A DNA stretch of 64,000 nucleotides from Allobranchiibius sp. CTAmp26 (GTDB taxonomy: Bacteria; Actinomycetota; Actinomycetes; Actinomycetales; Dermatophilaceae): positions 1 to 64,000 of the forward strand of contig NZ_JAGEKR010000005.1 of the NCBI RefSeq assembly GCF_017565405.1, written 5' to 3'. Both the position numbers and the translations under genes were made by a program. Position 1 is the stretch's first letter. Each line of letters starts with the position of its first letter. Below the pieces are notes generated by a model. The model did not search any database and had not been told where the DNA came from. It worked only from the letters and a program-made list of their open reading frames with translations. This document shows, one piece after another, positions 27,105 to 36,049 of the stretch.

Positions 27105-28277
27105 ATGAGCCCTTCGAATCACGGTTTCTCCACCCGCGCCATCCACGCGGGTCAGGAACCCGATCCCCGCACCGGCGCCGTCGTACCGGCCATCTACCAG
27201 ACGTCGACCTACAAGCAGGACGGCGTCGGCGGACTGCGCGAGGGGTATGAGTACTCCCGCTCGGCGAACCCGACGCGGACCGCACTGGAGCAGTGCATCG
27301 CCGAGCTGGAGGGCGGGGCCCGCGGCTTCGCGTTCGCCTCCGGCCTCGCGGCCGAGGACGCGATCCTGCGGGGACTGCTGCGGCCGGGCGACCACATGAT
27401 CATCCCGACCGACGCGTACGGCGGCACGTTCCGTCTCGTGGACAAGATCGTCAAGCCGTGGGGGGTCGACTACAGCCTCGCCAAGGTCGCCCACGCCGAC
27501 GCGATCCGCGGCGAGATCCGCCCCGGCGTCACCAAGCTCGTCTGGGTCGAGACGCCCACGAACCCGCTGCTCGGTATCGCCGACATCGCGGCCATCGCGG
27601 CGATCGCCCACGAGGCGGGCGCCCTGCTGGTCGTCGACAACACCTTCGCCTCCTCCTACCTGCAGCAGCCGCTGAGCCTCGGTGCGGACATCGTGATCCA
27701 CTCCACCACCAAGTACGCCGGTGGGCACAGTGACGTCGTCGGCGGCGCCGTCGTGGTCGCGGAGCACGTCGCCGTTCCGGAGTTCGAGGACGCCGCCGAG
27801 CGGATCGGCTTCCACCAGAACGGCCTGGGCGCCGTCTCGGGGCCGATGGACTCGTGGCTGGTGTTGCGAGGCCTGAAGACGCTGGCCCTGCGGATGGAGC
27901 GGCACTGTGACAACGCCGAGCGCATCGTGCAGCTGCTGCAGTCGCGTCAGGACGTCACCAACATCTACTACCCGGGTCTGGACTCCCACCCCGGGCACGA
28001 CGTGGCGGCCCGGCAGATGAAGCGGTTCGGCGGGATGGTCAGCTTCCAGCTGGCCGGCGGAGAGCAGCATGCGGTCGATGCCATCGGGCGGACCGAGCTG
28101 TGGATCCTCGGGGAGTCGCTCGGCGGGGTCGAATCTCTGATCGAGCATCCTGGACGGATGACCCATGCGAGCGTCGCCGGCACCGAGCTCGAGGTGCCGG
28201 GCGACCTCATCAGGTTGTCGGTCGGCATCGAGGACGCGGAGGACCTGGTGGCGGACCTGGAGCAGGCGCTGGGGTGA
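27105..28277 (+). CDS. metB: Cystathionine gamma-synthase (PLP-dependent Cys/Met metabolism enzyme)
   Basis: A 390-residue PLP enzyme that makes cystathionine from an activated homoserine and cysteine in methionine synthesis. The PLP lysine is Lys203 in HSTTKYAGGHSDVVGG; YEYSRSANPTRTALE, SGLAAEDA and the C-terminal SLGGVESLIEHP are family signatures. Cystathionine gamma-lyase activity cannot be excluded from sequence alone. In M. tuberculosis metB also neighbours greA, and that order is kept here apart from the ABC exporter. Confidence 0.9.
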   Translation: MSPSNHGFSTRAIHAGQEPDPRTGAVVPAIYQTSTYKQDGVGGLREGYEYSRSANPTRTALEQCIAELEGGARGFAFASGLAAEDAILRGLLRPGDHMIIPTDAYGGTFRLVDKIVKPWGVDYSLAKVAHADAIRGEIRPGVTKLVWVETPTNPLLGIADIAAIAAIAHEAGALLVVDNTFASSYLQQPLSLGADIVIHSTTKYAGGHSDVVGGAVVVAEHVAVPEFEDAAERIGFHQNGLGAVSGPMDSWLVLRGLKTLALRMERHCDNAERIVQLLQSRQDVTNIYYPGLDSHPGHDVAARQMKRFGGMVSFQLAGGEQHAVDAIGRTELWILGESLGGVESLIEHPGRMTHASVAGTELEVPGDLIRLSVGIEDAEDLVADLEQALG

Positions 28278-28422
28278 ATTCGCATACTCGGCGGGATCCA
28301 CCTGCGCGTGATCAGCTGCCTTGTCACCGCGACCTGGCACCATGGCCGCACGTGACGGTCCCCCGAGGGATCCTGGGCAGTGCCCGGCCGCGCCGGGTGT
28401 CACGCGATGAGGAGGTTTCGCA

Positions 28423-29427
28423 ATGGGGGACGCCGTCTTCGCCGAGGGGCTGGTGAAGCACTACAAGGCGGTCAAGGCAGTCGACGGGGTGTCGCTCAAC
28501 GTGCCCGAGGGCACGGTGCTGGGGGTGTTGGGGCCGAACGGCGCGGGCAAGACCACCACGGTGCGGATGTTGACGACGTTGATCCGGCCGGACGCCGGGC
28601 ACGCCGTCGTCGCAGGGCAGGACGTGATCAAGGATCCGGCGGCCGTGCGCAGGTGCATCGGAGTGTCCGGGCAGTCCGCGGCGGTCGACGAATACCTCAC
28701 CGGGTACGAGAACCTGGAGATGATCGGCCGGCTCTACCACCTGTCCAAGAACGACGCCCGTGCCCGTTCCCGGGAGCTGTTGAAGGACTTCCGGCTGGAG
28801 GAAGCCGCGGACCGGCCCGCCAAGGGCTACTCCGGAGGGATGCGGCGCAGGCTCGACCTGGCCGGTGCGCTCGTCGCCCGTCCGCCGGTGATCTTCCTGG
28901 ACGAACCCACCACGGGCCTCGACCCGCGCAGTCGGGGGGACATGTGGGACGTCATCACCACGCTCGTGCGGGCCGGGACGTCGGTCCTGCTCACCACGCA
29001 GTACCTCGAGGAGGCCGATCGGCTCGCCGACAACATCGTGGTCGTCGACCGCGGCGTCGTCATTGCCGAAGGCACCCCGGATGAGTTGAAGGTGCAGGCC
29101 GGTGGCGAACGCCTCGAAGTGACCGTCGCCGATCCGGCACGGGTCGGCGAGGCCGCCGAGCTGCTCGCGGCGATCGCCGGGGGAGACGCCACGTCCGACG
29201 AGCGCAGTCGACGGGTCACCGTCGGCGTGTCCGGCGGCACCCGCGACCTGCTGATCGCCGTACGCCGGCTCGACGAGGCGGCTATCGAGGTGCAGGACAT
29301 CGGCATCCGGCGTCCCACCCTCGACGATGCGTTCCTGGCGATGACCGGGCACGCCGCCGAGGAGGCCGCGGACGATGAGAAGGAGTCGCGCACGACCAGC
29401 GTCGACACCGAGGGGGCGCGGCGATGA
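28423..29427 (+). CDS. ABC transporter ATP-binding protein, DrrA (daunorubicin resistance) type
   Basis: A 334-residue ATPase of an ABC-2 exporter. Walker A GPNGAGKTT, the signature YSGGMRRRLDLAGAL, Walker B FLDEPTTGLDP and a QYLEEADRLAD H-loop-proximal segment are intact. The C-terminal domain of about 80 residues (RRPTLDDAFLAMTGH) is the DrrA-type regulatory tail. GAGGAGGT before ATG 28423 is a strong Shine-Dalgarno. It overlaps the permease gene by ATGA. Confidence 0.92.
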   Translation: MGDAVFAEGLVKHYKAVKAVDGVSLNVPEGTVLGVLGPNGAGKTTTVRMLTTLIRPDAGHAVVAGQDVIKDPAAVRRCIGVSGQSAAVDEYLTGYENLEMIGRLYHLSKNDARARSRELLKDFRLEEAADRPAKGYSGGMRRRLDLAGALVARPPVIFLDEPTTGLDPRSRGDMWDVITTLVRAGTSVLLTTQYLEEADRLADNIVVVDRGVVIAEGTPDELKVQAGGERLEVTVADPARVGEAAELLAAIAGGDATSDERSRRVTVGVSGGTRDLLIAVRRLDEAAIEVQDIGIRRPTLDDAFLAMTGHAAEEAADDEKESRTTSVDTEGARR

Positions 29428-30251
29428 CCACCTTCTTCAGCGACGGGCTGACCGTCGCCCGCCGCAACCTGATCAAGATCAAACGGGTCCCCGACCTGCT
29501 GGTCTTCACCACGCTGCAGCCGATCATGTTCGTGCTGCTCTTCGGCTACATCTTCGGCAGCCTTGCCGGCCCGGGGAACGCCGGCGGGTACCGCGAGTTC
29601 CTCATCGCCGGCATCTTCACCCAGACCCTCGTCTTCGGTGCGACGATCACCGGATCCGGCATGGCCGAGGACATGCAGAAGGGTGTCATCGACCGGTTCC
29701 GGACGCTCCCGATGCACCCCGGCGCGGTCCTCTTCGGGCGCACCCTGTCCGACGTGCTGAACAACGTCATCGTGCTGCTCGTCATGTCGGTGACCGGTCT
29801 GATCATCGGGTGGCGGATCCGCACCGGGGTGCTGGACGCCGTGTGGGGCTTCGCGATGCTGCTGCTCTTCGCGTACGCCGTGAGCTGGCTGTTCGCATAC
29901 GTCGGGCTGAAGGTGCGCGCGCCGGAGATCGTCAACAACGCCTCGTTCATGGTGATCTTCCCGTTGACCTTCATCGCCAACACCTTCACCAGCGCGGAGG
30001 CCCTGCCGGGCCCGCTCAAGCTGATCGCCGGATGGAATCCGGTCTCGACCATCACCTACTCGGCCCGCGACCACTTCGGCAACCTGTTCGCGCTGAAGGT
30101 GGCCGGCTCGCACGCGCAGCAGCTGCACGCGATCCGCTACACCTGGGCGCTGCGGCACGCCGACGTCTACACGCTGATCTGGGTGGTCGTCCTGCTCGCG
30201 ATCTTCGTGCCGTTGTCCACGATCACGTACAAGAGGGCCGTCGCCAAGTAG
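29424..30251 (+). CDS. ABC-2 type membrane permease, DrrB type
   Basis: A 275-residue membrane partner of the preceding ATPase with six hydrophobic spans. It begins with the amphipathic FSDGLTVARRNLIKIKRVPD typical of DrrB and keeps the PLTFIANTF motif and the NPVSTITYSARD segment. It likely exports a lipid or hydrophobic drug; specificity cannot be read. A long hairpin follows the stop codon. Confidence 0.9.
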   Translation: MTTFFSDGLTVARRNLIKIKRVPDLLVFTTLQPIMFVLLFGYIFGSLAGPGNAGGYREFLIAGIFTQTLVFGATITGSGMAEDMQKGVIDRFRTLPMHPGAVLFGRTLSDVLNNVIVLLVMSVTGLIIGWRIRTGVLDAVWGFAMLLLFAYAVSWLFAYVGLKVRAPEIVNNASFMVIFPLTFIANTFTSAEALPGPLKLIAGWNPVSTITYSARDHFGNLFALKVAGSHAQQLHAIRYTWALRHADVYTLIWVVVLLAIFVPLSTITYKRAVAK

Positions 30252-30269
30252 GGACCACCGCCCGAACAA

Positions 30270-30312
30270 GCAGCAGGCCCGCTCTCCCCGTCCGGGGAGG
30301 CGGGCCTGCTGC
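30270..30312. terminator. Bidirectional hairpin between the DrrB-type gene and greA
   Basis: A 13-bp outer stem (270-282 with 300-312) is topped by a 6-bp inner stem (284-289 with 294-299) and a four-base loop. It lies between two convergent genes and lacks a strong U tract on either side. Confidence 0.7.
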
Positions 30313-30333
30313 CGTGCGGTCAGGCGCGGGGGC

Positions 30334-30822
30334 TCATTTGTAGGGCGTGGCCTCGGTGATCTTGACCTCGATGCTCTTGCCGTTGGGCGCGTTGTACGAC
30401 GTGGTCTCGCCGACCGACTTGCCGTTGATCGCCGACCCGAGCGGGGACTTCTCGCTGTAGACGTCGAGGTCGGAGGAGTCGCCGACGATCTCGCGGCTGC
30501 CGAGCAGGAAGTGCTCGGTCTCGCCGAACATCTGCACTGTCACGACCATCCCGGGGGCCACCGTGCCCTCCTTGACGGAGGGGCCGCCCACCACGGCGTC
30601 GCGCAGCAGCGCATCGAGCTGGCGGATGCGCAGCTCCATCTTGCCCTGCTCCTCGCGCGCGGCGTGGTAGCCGCCGTTCTCCTTGAGGTCGCCCTCCTCG
30701 CGCGCCTCCTCGATCTGGCGGGAGATCTCGGTGCGCCCCTCGCCGGTGAGGTGGTCGTACTCAGCCTTGAGCCGGTCGTAGGCCTCCTGGGTCAGGAAGC
30801 TGGCGTCAGTGGTGCTCGTCAC
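30334..30822 (-). CDS. greA: Transcription elongation factor GreA
   Basis: A 162-residue factor that rescues backtracked RNA polymerase by stimulating transcript cleavage. The N-terminal coiled coil carries the tip acidic residues (EEGDLKENGGYHAAREEQ) and the C-terminal domain shows SPLGSAINGKSVGE. The start is GTG 30822 after AAGGAGAAGG. Gene order with DUF4307 and mca is as in mycobacteria. Confidence 0.95.
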   Translation of the reverse strand: MTSTTDASFLTQEAYDRLKAEYDHLTGEGRTEISRQIEEAREEGDLKENGGYHAAREEQGKMELRIRQLDALLRDAVVGGPSVKEGTVAPGMVVTVQMFGETEHFLLGSREIVGDSSDLDVYSEKSPLGSAINGKSVGETTSYNAPNGKSIEVKITEATPYK

Positions 30823-31057
30823 GGACCTTCTCCTTGCTGTGCGACAGATGATGTGGTGTGGGTACCTGGGCCGGGAACGGCCCCCGGGCAGGCCGTCTCG
30901 ACACGTGCCCTGTCCGCCCAGGTAATGAACTGGTCCGGACCCGGATCGCCCGAGATGCCTCGTGGCGCGCCGGGGGCCGGACCCAGATGCGATCTACCAG
31001 TTTAACCCGCATATGCCGGATGTCACGTTCGTTCGCGGTTCGGCAGGGTGTCGGCGC

Positions 31058-31420
31058 TCAGCGGTAGTGGCAGCTGTCGACGGTGCCGGTCACCGCTCGG
31101 GTGACCGTGCGGACGGTCCGGATGTAGCGCACGACGTCCGTGCGGGTGGCGGGCAGATCGACCGTGGTCACCCCGACCTGTGAGTGCTCGTTGTCCTGCG
31201 CCTCGATGGTGCAGCTGACCGGTTTGCCGTTCTGGTTGATCACATCGAAGGTGACCTGCACCCGGGTGTCGCTCACGATGTCGTGGCCCGCATCGGACCA
31301 CTGCACACCGCTGGACGCGGCGATCCCGAACCAGATGGCGAAGGCGCTCATGACCAGCACCCCCAGGGTGCCGATGAGCCACCACTTGCCCTGTCCGGGC
31401 GCGGGTCGAGGGATCAGCAT
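31058..31420 (-). CDS. DUF4307 membrane-anchored protein
   Basis: A 120-residue actinobacterial protein: a short cytoplasmic N-terminus, one membrane span (IGTLGVLVMSAFAIWFGIAA) and a small outer domain with paired cysteines (VSCTIEAQ, VDSCHYR). Function is unknown; it is the counterpart of Rv1081c, next to greA and mca. ATG 31420 is chosen because TAGTCT lies 8 bases upstream; an in-frame ATG at 31456 would add 12 poor residues. It is divergent from mca. Confidence 0.82.
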   Translation of the reverse strand: MLIPRPAPGQGKWWLIGTLGVLVMSAFAIWFGIAASSGVQWSDAGHDIVSDTRVQVTFDVINQNGKPVSCTIEAQDNEHSQVGVTTVDLPATRTDVVRYIRTVRTVTRAVTGTVDSCHYR

Positions 31421-31428
31421 GGGATGCA

Positions 31429-31434
31429 AGACTA
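31429..31434 (-). promoter_or_regulatory. Putative -10 box (TAGTCT)
   Basis: Minus-strand TAGTCT 8 bases before the DUF4307 ATG, again a near-leaderless layout. Confidence 0.35.
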
Positions 31435-31479
31435 GGCGGTGTACTCGAACGTTCATGAAGGTACGTCGATGAGGTGACG

Positions 31480-32436
31480 ATGACCGGCAGCCTGCGCCTG
31501 ATGGCAGTGCATGCGCATCCTGACGACGAGTCCAGCAAGGGCTCGGCGACCATGGCCCGCTACGTTGCCGAAGGGCACGACGTGATGGTCGTGTCCTGCA
31601 CCGGCGGCGAGCGCGGCGACATCCTCAACCCCCGGTTGAAGGACGACGCGGAGATCCTGCGGGACATGCCCGAGGTACGCCGCCGCGAGATGGCAGCCGC
31701 ACAGGCGATCCTCGGGGTGCAGCACACCTGGCTCGGTTTCGTCGACTCCGGTCTGCCGGAGGGCGATCCGCTGCCCGATCTGCCTGCGGGCTGTTTCGCG
31801 CTGGAGTCCCTCGAGGTGGCCACCGAGGCCCTGGTCCGGGTGGTGCGCGCGTTCCGACCGCACGTCATGACGACGTACGACGAGAACGGCGGATATCCGC
31901 ACCCGGACCACATCATGTGTCACAAGGTGTCGGTGGCCGCGTTCCGTGCGGCCGGTGACCCGACCGCGTACCCGGGTGCCGGGCCGGCCTGGCAGCCGCT
32001 GAAGCTCTATTACGACCGCGGTTTCTCCCGCGGGAAGATGCTCGCCATGCACGAGGCGTTGCTCGCCGCGGGCAAGGAATCGCCGTTCGGTGAGTGGATG
32101 AAGCGCTGGGAGGATCGGCCGGAGGGGCGAGTCACGACCCGGGTGCAGTGCGCCCACTACTTCCCCGTCCGCGAACGGGCGCTGCTCGCGCACGCGACGC
32201 AGATCGACCCGGACGGGTCGTTCTTCGCAATCTCGGCGAAGGAGCAGGGCGCCATCTGGCCGACCGAGGAGTGGGATCTGGCGATCTCCTATGTGCCCGT
32301 GCCGGACGATGAGGACGACCTGTTCGCGGGACTGGGCACGGTGCGGGATGCCGACGCGCTCGCCGGCGACGCACCGGCCGACCTCCTGATCGACGACGTG
32401 ACCGAGCGTGTCGTTCCGGAGCCTGCCCGTGGGTGA
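31480..32436 (+). CDS. mca: Mycothiol S-conjugate amidase Mca
   Basis: A 318-residue zinc amidase that cleaves mycothiol S-conjugates in detoxification, marking the organism as a mycothiol user. Zinc site motif HAHPDDES (residues 11-18) with the later YPHPDH motif, [11 protein letters not shown], and the QRDDAL-like region before AHATQIDP are conserved with M. tuberculosis Mca rather than MshB. ATG 31480 has GAGG five bases upstream; GTG 31474 is an in-frame alternative. Confidence 0.93.
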   Translation: MTGSLRLMAVHAHPDDESSKGSATMARYVAEGHDVMVVSCTGGERGDILNPRLKDDAEILRDMPEVRRREMAAAQAILGVQHTWLGFVDSGLPEGDPLPDLPAGCFALESLEVATEALVRVVRAFRPHVMTTYDENGGYPHPDHIMCHKVSVAAFRAAGDPTAYPGAGPAWQPLKLYYDRGFSRGKMLAMHEALLAAGKESPFGEWMKRWEDRPEGRVTTRVQCAHYFPVRERALLAHATQIDPDGSFFAISAKEQGAIWPTEEWDLAISYVPVPDDEDDLFAGLGTVRDADALAGDAPADLLIDDVTERVVPEPARG

Positions 32437-32668
32437 GGAAGAGGCCACCAACGTCACGGCGGGGATCTGGGGATTCCTGATTCTGTTCGCATTGGCGATG
32501 GCCTGCTGGTTCCTCTATCGCAGCATGAACCGGCACCTGCGGAACGTCCGCATGCAGCACGAGGCGGACGTCAGGACGCAGCAGAACGGCGGGAGTCCCA
32601 CGGCACAGCAGGACGGGGCCGGAAAGGGTCGACCGAGCGGTCCGCCCGGTCGACCCCGGCGAGAGTGA
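32429..32668 (+). CDS. Small single-span membrane protein (Rv1083-like)
   Basis: A 79-residue protein with one hydrophobic helix ([20 protein letters not shown]) and a basic, Gly/Pro-rich cytoplasmic tail. GTG 32429 overlaps the end of mca by 8 bases, so it is probably co-translated. A similar small gene follows mca in mycobacteria. Function unknown. Confidence 0.72.
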   Translation: MGEEEATNVTAGIWGFLILFALAMACWFLYRSMNRHLRNVRMQHEADVRTQQNGGSPTAQQDGAGKGRPSGPPGRPRRE

Positions 32669-32678
32669 GCCGAGGGGG

Positions 32679-33395
32679 TCAGGCGACGCCGGGGTGGGCG
32701 TAGATCGCGAGCGACGCGGCCGTGTAGTGCGCGGCGAACGCCAACACGGTGAAGGCGTGGAAGACCTCGTGGAACCCGAACCAGCGGGGTGAGGGGTTGG
32801 GTCGTTTGATGCCGTAGACGACCGCGCCGAGGGTGTAGAGCAGACCGCCAGCGGCGATCAGGGTGACGACGACGACCCCGCCCGAGTGCATCATCGGCAC
32901 GAAGTAGAAGACGGCCACCCAGCCCAGCGCCACGTAGATCGGGGTGTAGAGCCAGCGCGGCGCATTGACCCAGAGCGTCCGGAAGAGGACACCGCCGATG
33001 GCGCCGGACCACACGATGATCAGCAGCGTCGTGGCCTGTGCGCGAGGCAGCAGCATCAGCGCGAACGGCGTGTAGGTGCCCGCGATGATCAGGAAGATGT
33101 TGGAGTGGTCCATCCGCTTCAGCAGTCCGCCCGCGCGAGGGCCCCAGGTGCCGCGGTGGTAGATCGCCGAGGTGGTGAAGAGCAGCAGGGCGGTGACGCC
33201 GAAGACGATGGCGCCGATGCGCGGTTTGCCGCTCGGCGCGAGCACGATCATCACGATGGCGGCGGCCAGCGTGAGGGGGACCATCCCGAGGTGCAGCCAG
33301 CCACGTAGCCGGGGCTTGACCAGGCGCACCAGGTCGGCGGCCTCCTGCTGCACCGTCTCGACGGCGTTGCTGATGGGTTGGATCACCTTCGTCAT
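32679..33395 (-). CDS. trhA: Hemolysin III / PAQR-family membrane protein
   Basis: A 238-residue protein with seven hydrophobic spans. PAQR-type metal residues are in SAIYHRGTW and HEVFHAFTVLAFAAHYTA (three His). Family members regulate membrane lipid fluidity or act as haemolysins in heterologous hosts. AGGAG lies about 12 bases before ATG 33395, a rather long spacing. The order mca-small protein-hemolysin III-prenyl transferase is the same as in M. tuberculosis. Confidence 0.88.
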   Translation of the reverse strand: MTKVIQPISNAVETVQQEAADLVRLVKPRLRGWLHLGMVPLTLAAAIVMIVLAPSGKPRIGAIVFGVTALLLFTTSAIYHRGTWGPRAGGLLKRMDHSNIFLIIAGTYTPFALMLLPRAQATTLLIIVWSGAIGGVLFRTLWVNAPRWLYTPIYVALGWVAVFYFVPMMHSGGVVVVTLIAAGGLLYTLGAVVYGIKRPNPSPRWFGFHEVFHAFTVLAFAAHYTAASLAIYAHPGVA

Positions 33396-33524
33396 GCTAG
33401 GGGGCTCTCCTGTGGTTTCGCAGTGACGGCAGCTACACCATCCGGCAACGACGAGGTGAACTTCGCGGCACCCGTAGCGCGAGATCGCCGCGGTCGATGC
33501 GGCCGCCCTCCCGGGCCGTCGGTC

Positions 33525-33530
33525 TACCCT
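33525..33530 (+). promoter_or_regulatory. Putative -10 box (TACCCT)
   Basis: Best -10 candidate for the prenyl transferase gene; a leader of about 47 bases with its own Shine-Dalgarno is implied, unlike the leaderless genes nearby. Confidence 0.3.
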
Positions 33531-33583
33531 GGGCGAGCGAGGTCGAAGCGACCGGACCGGGCGACGACGAGGGAGAGATTGCG

Positions 33584-34348
33584 ATGCGCAGTGCGCGCGA
33601 TCTGGCGTACGGGCTCTACGAACGTCGTCTCGCCAAGTCGTTGCCGACCGCCGACCTGCCGCGGCACGTCGGGGTGATGCTTGACGGCAACCGGCGGTGG
33701 GCCAAGCAGCGCGGGACCGACACCGCGTCCGGTCACCAGGCGGGTGCGGACAACATCGAGCCGCTGCTGACCTGGTGCGAGGAGGTCGGCGTCGAGGTCG
33801 TGACGTTGTGGCTGCTGTCCACGGACAACCTGAACCGGCCGGCGTCCGAGCTCACCCCGCTGCTCGCCATCATCGAGGCCGTGGTCGTCGACCTGGCCGC
33901 GCGCGGGCACTGGCGGTTGAACCCGGTCGGCGCGCTGGATCTGCTGCCCGATCGCACCCGCAAGGTGCTGAAGGAGGTCGGCGAGCACACGCAAGACGCG
34001 ACCGGTCTGATCGTCAACATCGCGGTCGGGTACGGCGGCCGCCAGGAGATCGCGGACGCCGTGCGGTCGATGCTCCACGAGCACGCGGCCCAGGGCGTCT
34101 CGATCGAGGAACTCGCGCAGATCCTGGACGTCGAGCACATCTCCGCGCACCTCTACACCAAGGGTCAGCCCGACCCCGACCTGGTGATCCGGACCTCCGG
34201 CGAGCAACGGCTCGGCGGCTTCCTGCTGTGGCAGAGCGCGCACTCGGAGTTCTACTTCTGCGAGGCGTACTGGCCCGACTTCCGCCGGGTGGACTTCCTA
34301 CGGGCGCTGCGGTCGTACGCCGAACGCGAGCGCCGTTTCGGCGCCTGA
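33584..34348 (+). CDS. Cis-prenyl transferase (undecaprenyl/Z-polyprenyl diphosphate synthase family)
   Basis: A 254-residue enzyme adding isoprene units in cis. The substrate-binding P-loop MLDGNRRWAKQ holds the catalytic Asp34; LWLLSTDNLNRP, NIAVGYGGRQEI and PDLVIRTSGEQRLGGFLLWQ are intact. By synteny it matches Rv1086, a short-chain Z,E-farnesyl diphosphate synthase, rather than the long-chain Rv2361c; product length cannot be read from sequence with certainty. GAGGGAGAG precedes ATG 33584. Confidence 0.88.
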   Translation: MRSARDLAYGLYERRLAKSLPTADLPRHVGVMLDGNRRWAKQRGTDTASGHQAGADNIEPLLTWCEEVGVEVVTLWLLSTDNLNRPASELTPLLAIIEAVVVDLAARGHWRLNPVGALDLLPDRTRKVLKEVGEHTQDATGLIVNIAVGYGGRQEIADAVRSMLHEHAAQGVSIEELAQILDVEHISAHLYTKGQPDPDLVIRTSGEQRLGGFLLWQSAHSEFYFCEAYWPDFRRVDFLRALRSYAERERRFGA

Positions 34349-34559
34349 ACCACACGCTCGCATCCCCGCGCCGGGCGGATCCGGCCTGCGTTGAACCGCC
34401 GACTCATGTGACGGGTGGGGCGGATGTGACTGCGGCGTGTTAACGCTGGATGAATCCAGGTCACGACACGCCACCACTTGCGTCATCCACGCGGTCCGGC
34501 GCCCTAGCGTCGTACTCGACACGAGGGCACGAAGCCCCCGCGTTCGGGAGGCCCACCAG
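34349..34559 (+). promoter_or_regulatory. Promoter and leader region of the phoAT-like/phoH2 pair
   Basis: A 211-base gap. TAGCGT at 34505-34510 is the likely -10, giving a leader of some 45 bases before the small gene. Upstream lies a compact structured stretch: CTGGA/TCCAG (446-450, 455-459) around TGAA, plus alternative pairings GTGAC (426-430)/GTCAC (460-464) and GGCGTG (434-439)/CACGCC (467-472). It may end prenyl transferase transcription or bind a regulator. Confidence 0.4.
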
Positions 34560-34682
34560 ATGCAGCGAACCCGCTGCGGATCGGGGGCCGGCACCGGCTC
34601 CCGCAAGGGCCTGGTCCCGGCCACGTTCCGCGAGTTGTCGGCCACGGCCACCGTGCCGTGCCGGCGAAGGAGTCGGTCATGA
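34560..34682 (+). CDS. Small protein translationally coupled to phoH2 (PhoAT-like antitoxin candidate)
   Basis: A 40-codon gene with a strong Shine-Dalgarno, GGGAGG, 8 bases before ATG 34560. It ends in TGA that overlaps the phoH2 ATG in an ATGA junction. The product is basic, with Arg-rich ends (MQRTRC at the start, PCRRRSRS at the end) and two cysteines. In mycobacteria phoH2 is preceded by a short gene, phoAT, overlapping it by four bases and counteracting its growth inhibition; position, size and overlap match here. Sequence similarity to PhoAT was not tested, so the identity is inference. Confidence 0.6.
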   Translation: MQRTRCGSGAGTGSRKGLVPATFRELSATATVPCRRRSRS

Positions 34683-35986
34683 CGTCTGCAGCTGTGCCCA
34701 CCCGCCGCACCTATGTCCTCGACACCTCGGTGCTGCTGTCTGATCCGCGCGCGATGAACCGTTTCCACGAGCACGAGGTCGTGCTCCCGGTCGTGGTCGT
34801 GACCGAGTTGGAGGGCAAACGCCACCACCCGGAACTCGGCTACTTCGCGCGCAGTGCACTGCGGATGCTGGACGACCTGCGGGTGCAGCACGGCCGGCTC
34901 GACGCGCCGGTGCCGATCGGGGAGGGCGGCAGCCTGCGGGTGGAGCTCAACCACACGGACGCGCAGTCGCTGCCCGCCGGCTTCCGGCTCGGGGACAACG
35001 ACACCCGCATCCTGGCGGTGGCGCGCAACCTCGCCAACGAGGGTGCGGATGTGACGGTCGTGAGCAAGGACCTGCCGATGCGGGTCAAGGCGTCGGCGGT
35101 CGGACTGCACGCCGAGGAGTACCGCGCCGAATTGGCGGTCGACAGCGGCTGGACCGGCATCGCGGAGGTCGACCTGGACGCGGAGGAGATGAACGCGCTC
35201 TACGACGCGGGCCAGGTGCACTCGGTGCAGGCCGCCGAACTCCCCACGAACACCGGTGTGGTCCTGCTCGGACCGCGCGGCAGTGCGCTCGGACGGGTGA
35301 TGCCGGACAAGAGTGTGCGCCTCGTCCGCGGCGACCGTGACGCGTTCGGCCTGCACGGCCGGTCGGCGGAGCAGCGCATCGCCCTGGACCTGCTGATGGA
35401 TCCCGACATCGGCATCATGAGCATGGGAGGGCGCGCGGGTACCGGGAAGTCCGCCCTCGCCCTGTGCGCCGGGCTCGAGGCCGTGATGGAGCGCCGGCAG
35501 CACCGCAAGGTGATCGTCTTCCGGCCGCTGTACGCCGTCGGCGGCCAGGATCTGGGCTACCTGCCCGGGAGTGAGAACGAGAAGATGGGTCCCTGGGCTC
35601 AAGCGGTCTTCGACACCCTCAGCGCGGTCGTCTCCCGCGAGGTCGTCGAGGAGGTGCTCGACCGTGAACTGCTCGAGGTGCTGCCGCTCACTCACATCCG
35701 CGGTCGGTCGCTGCACGACGCGTTCGTGATCGTGGACGAGGCGCAGTCCCTGGAGCGCAACGTGCTGCTCACCGTGCTGTCCCGGATCGGGCAGAACTCC
35801 CGCGTCGTCCTCACCCACGACGTCGCCCAGCGCGACAACTTGCGCGTGGGGCGGCACGACGGGGTCGCGGCGATCATCGAGAAGCTCAAGGGAAACCCGC
35901 TCTTCGGGCACGTCACCCTGCACCGGTCCGAGCGCAGCCCGATCGCGGCGCTGGTGACCGACCTGCTGGAAGGGCCCGACGCCTGA
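34679..35986 (+). CDS. phoH2: PhoH2: PIN-domain ribonuclease fused to PhoH ATPase/helicase
   Basis: A 435-residue protein combining an N-terminal PIN nuclease (acidic residues in [28 protein letters not shown] and SKDLPMR) with a C-terminal PhoH ATPase (Walker [11 protein letters not shown], Walker B VIVDEAQ). The family unwinds and cleaves RNA, and in mycobacteria acts with a small partner as a toxin-antitoxin-like pair. ATG 34679 has AAGGAG 6 bases upstream, inside the coupled small gene. A hairpin follows. Confidence 0.92.
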   Translation: MTSAAVPTRRTYVLDTSVLLSDPRAMNRFHEHEVVLPVVVVTELEGKRHHPELGYFARSALRMLDDLRVQHGRLDAPVPIGEGGSLRVELNHTDAQSLPAGFRLGDNDTRILAVARNLANEGADVTVVSKDLPMRVKASAVGLHAEEYRAELAVDSGWTGIAEVDLDAEEMNALYDAGQVHSVQAAELPTNTGVVLLGPRGSALGRVMPDKSVRLVRGDRDAFGLHGRSAEQRIALDLLMDPDIGIMSMGGRAGTGKSALALCAGLEAVMERRQHRKVIVFRPLYAVGGQDLGYLPGSENEKMGPWAQAVFDTLSAVVSREVVEEVLDRELLEVLPLTHIRGRSLHDAFVIVDEAQSLERNVLLTVLSRIGQNSRVVLTHDVAQRDNLRVGRHDGVAAIIEKLKGNPLFGHVTLHRSERSPIAALVTDLLEGPDA

Positions 35987-36006
35987 CGCCCGCGCACTGG
36001 TGATCC

Positions 36007-36049
36007 GGACGAGCCCGGGTGAGGCCATCGGCCCCACCCGGGCTCGTCC
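36007..36049 (+). terminator. Hairpin terminator after phoH2
   Basis: A perfect 15-bp stem (36007-36021 with 36035-36049) around a 13-base loop, 20 bases after the phoH2 stop. No U tract, as is common for actinobacterial terminators. Confidence 0.75.
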
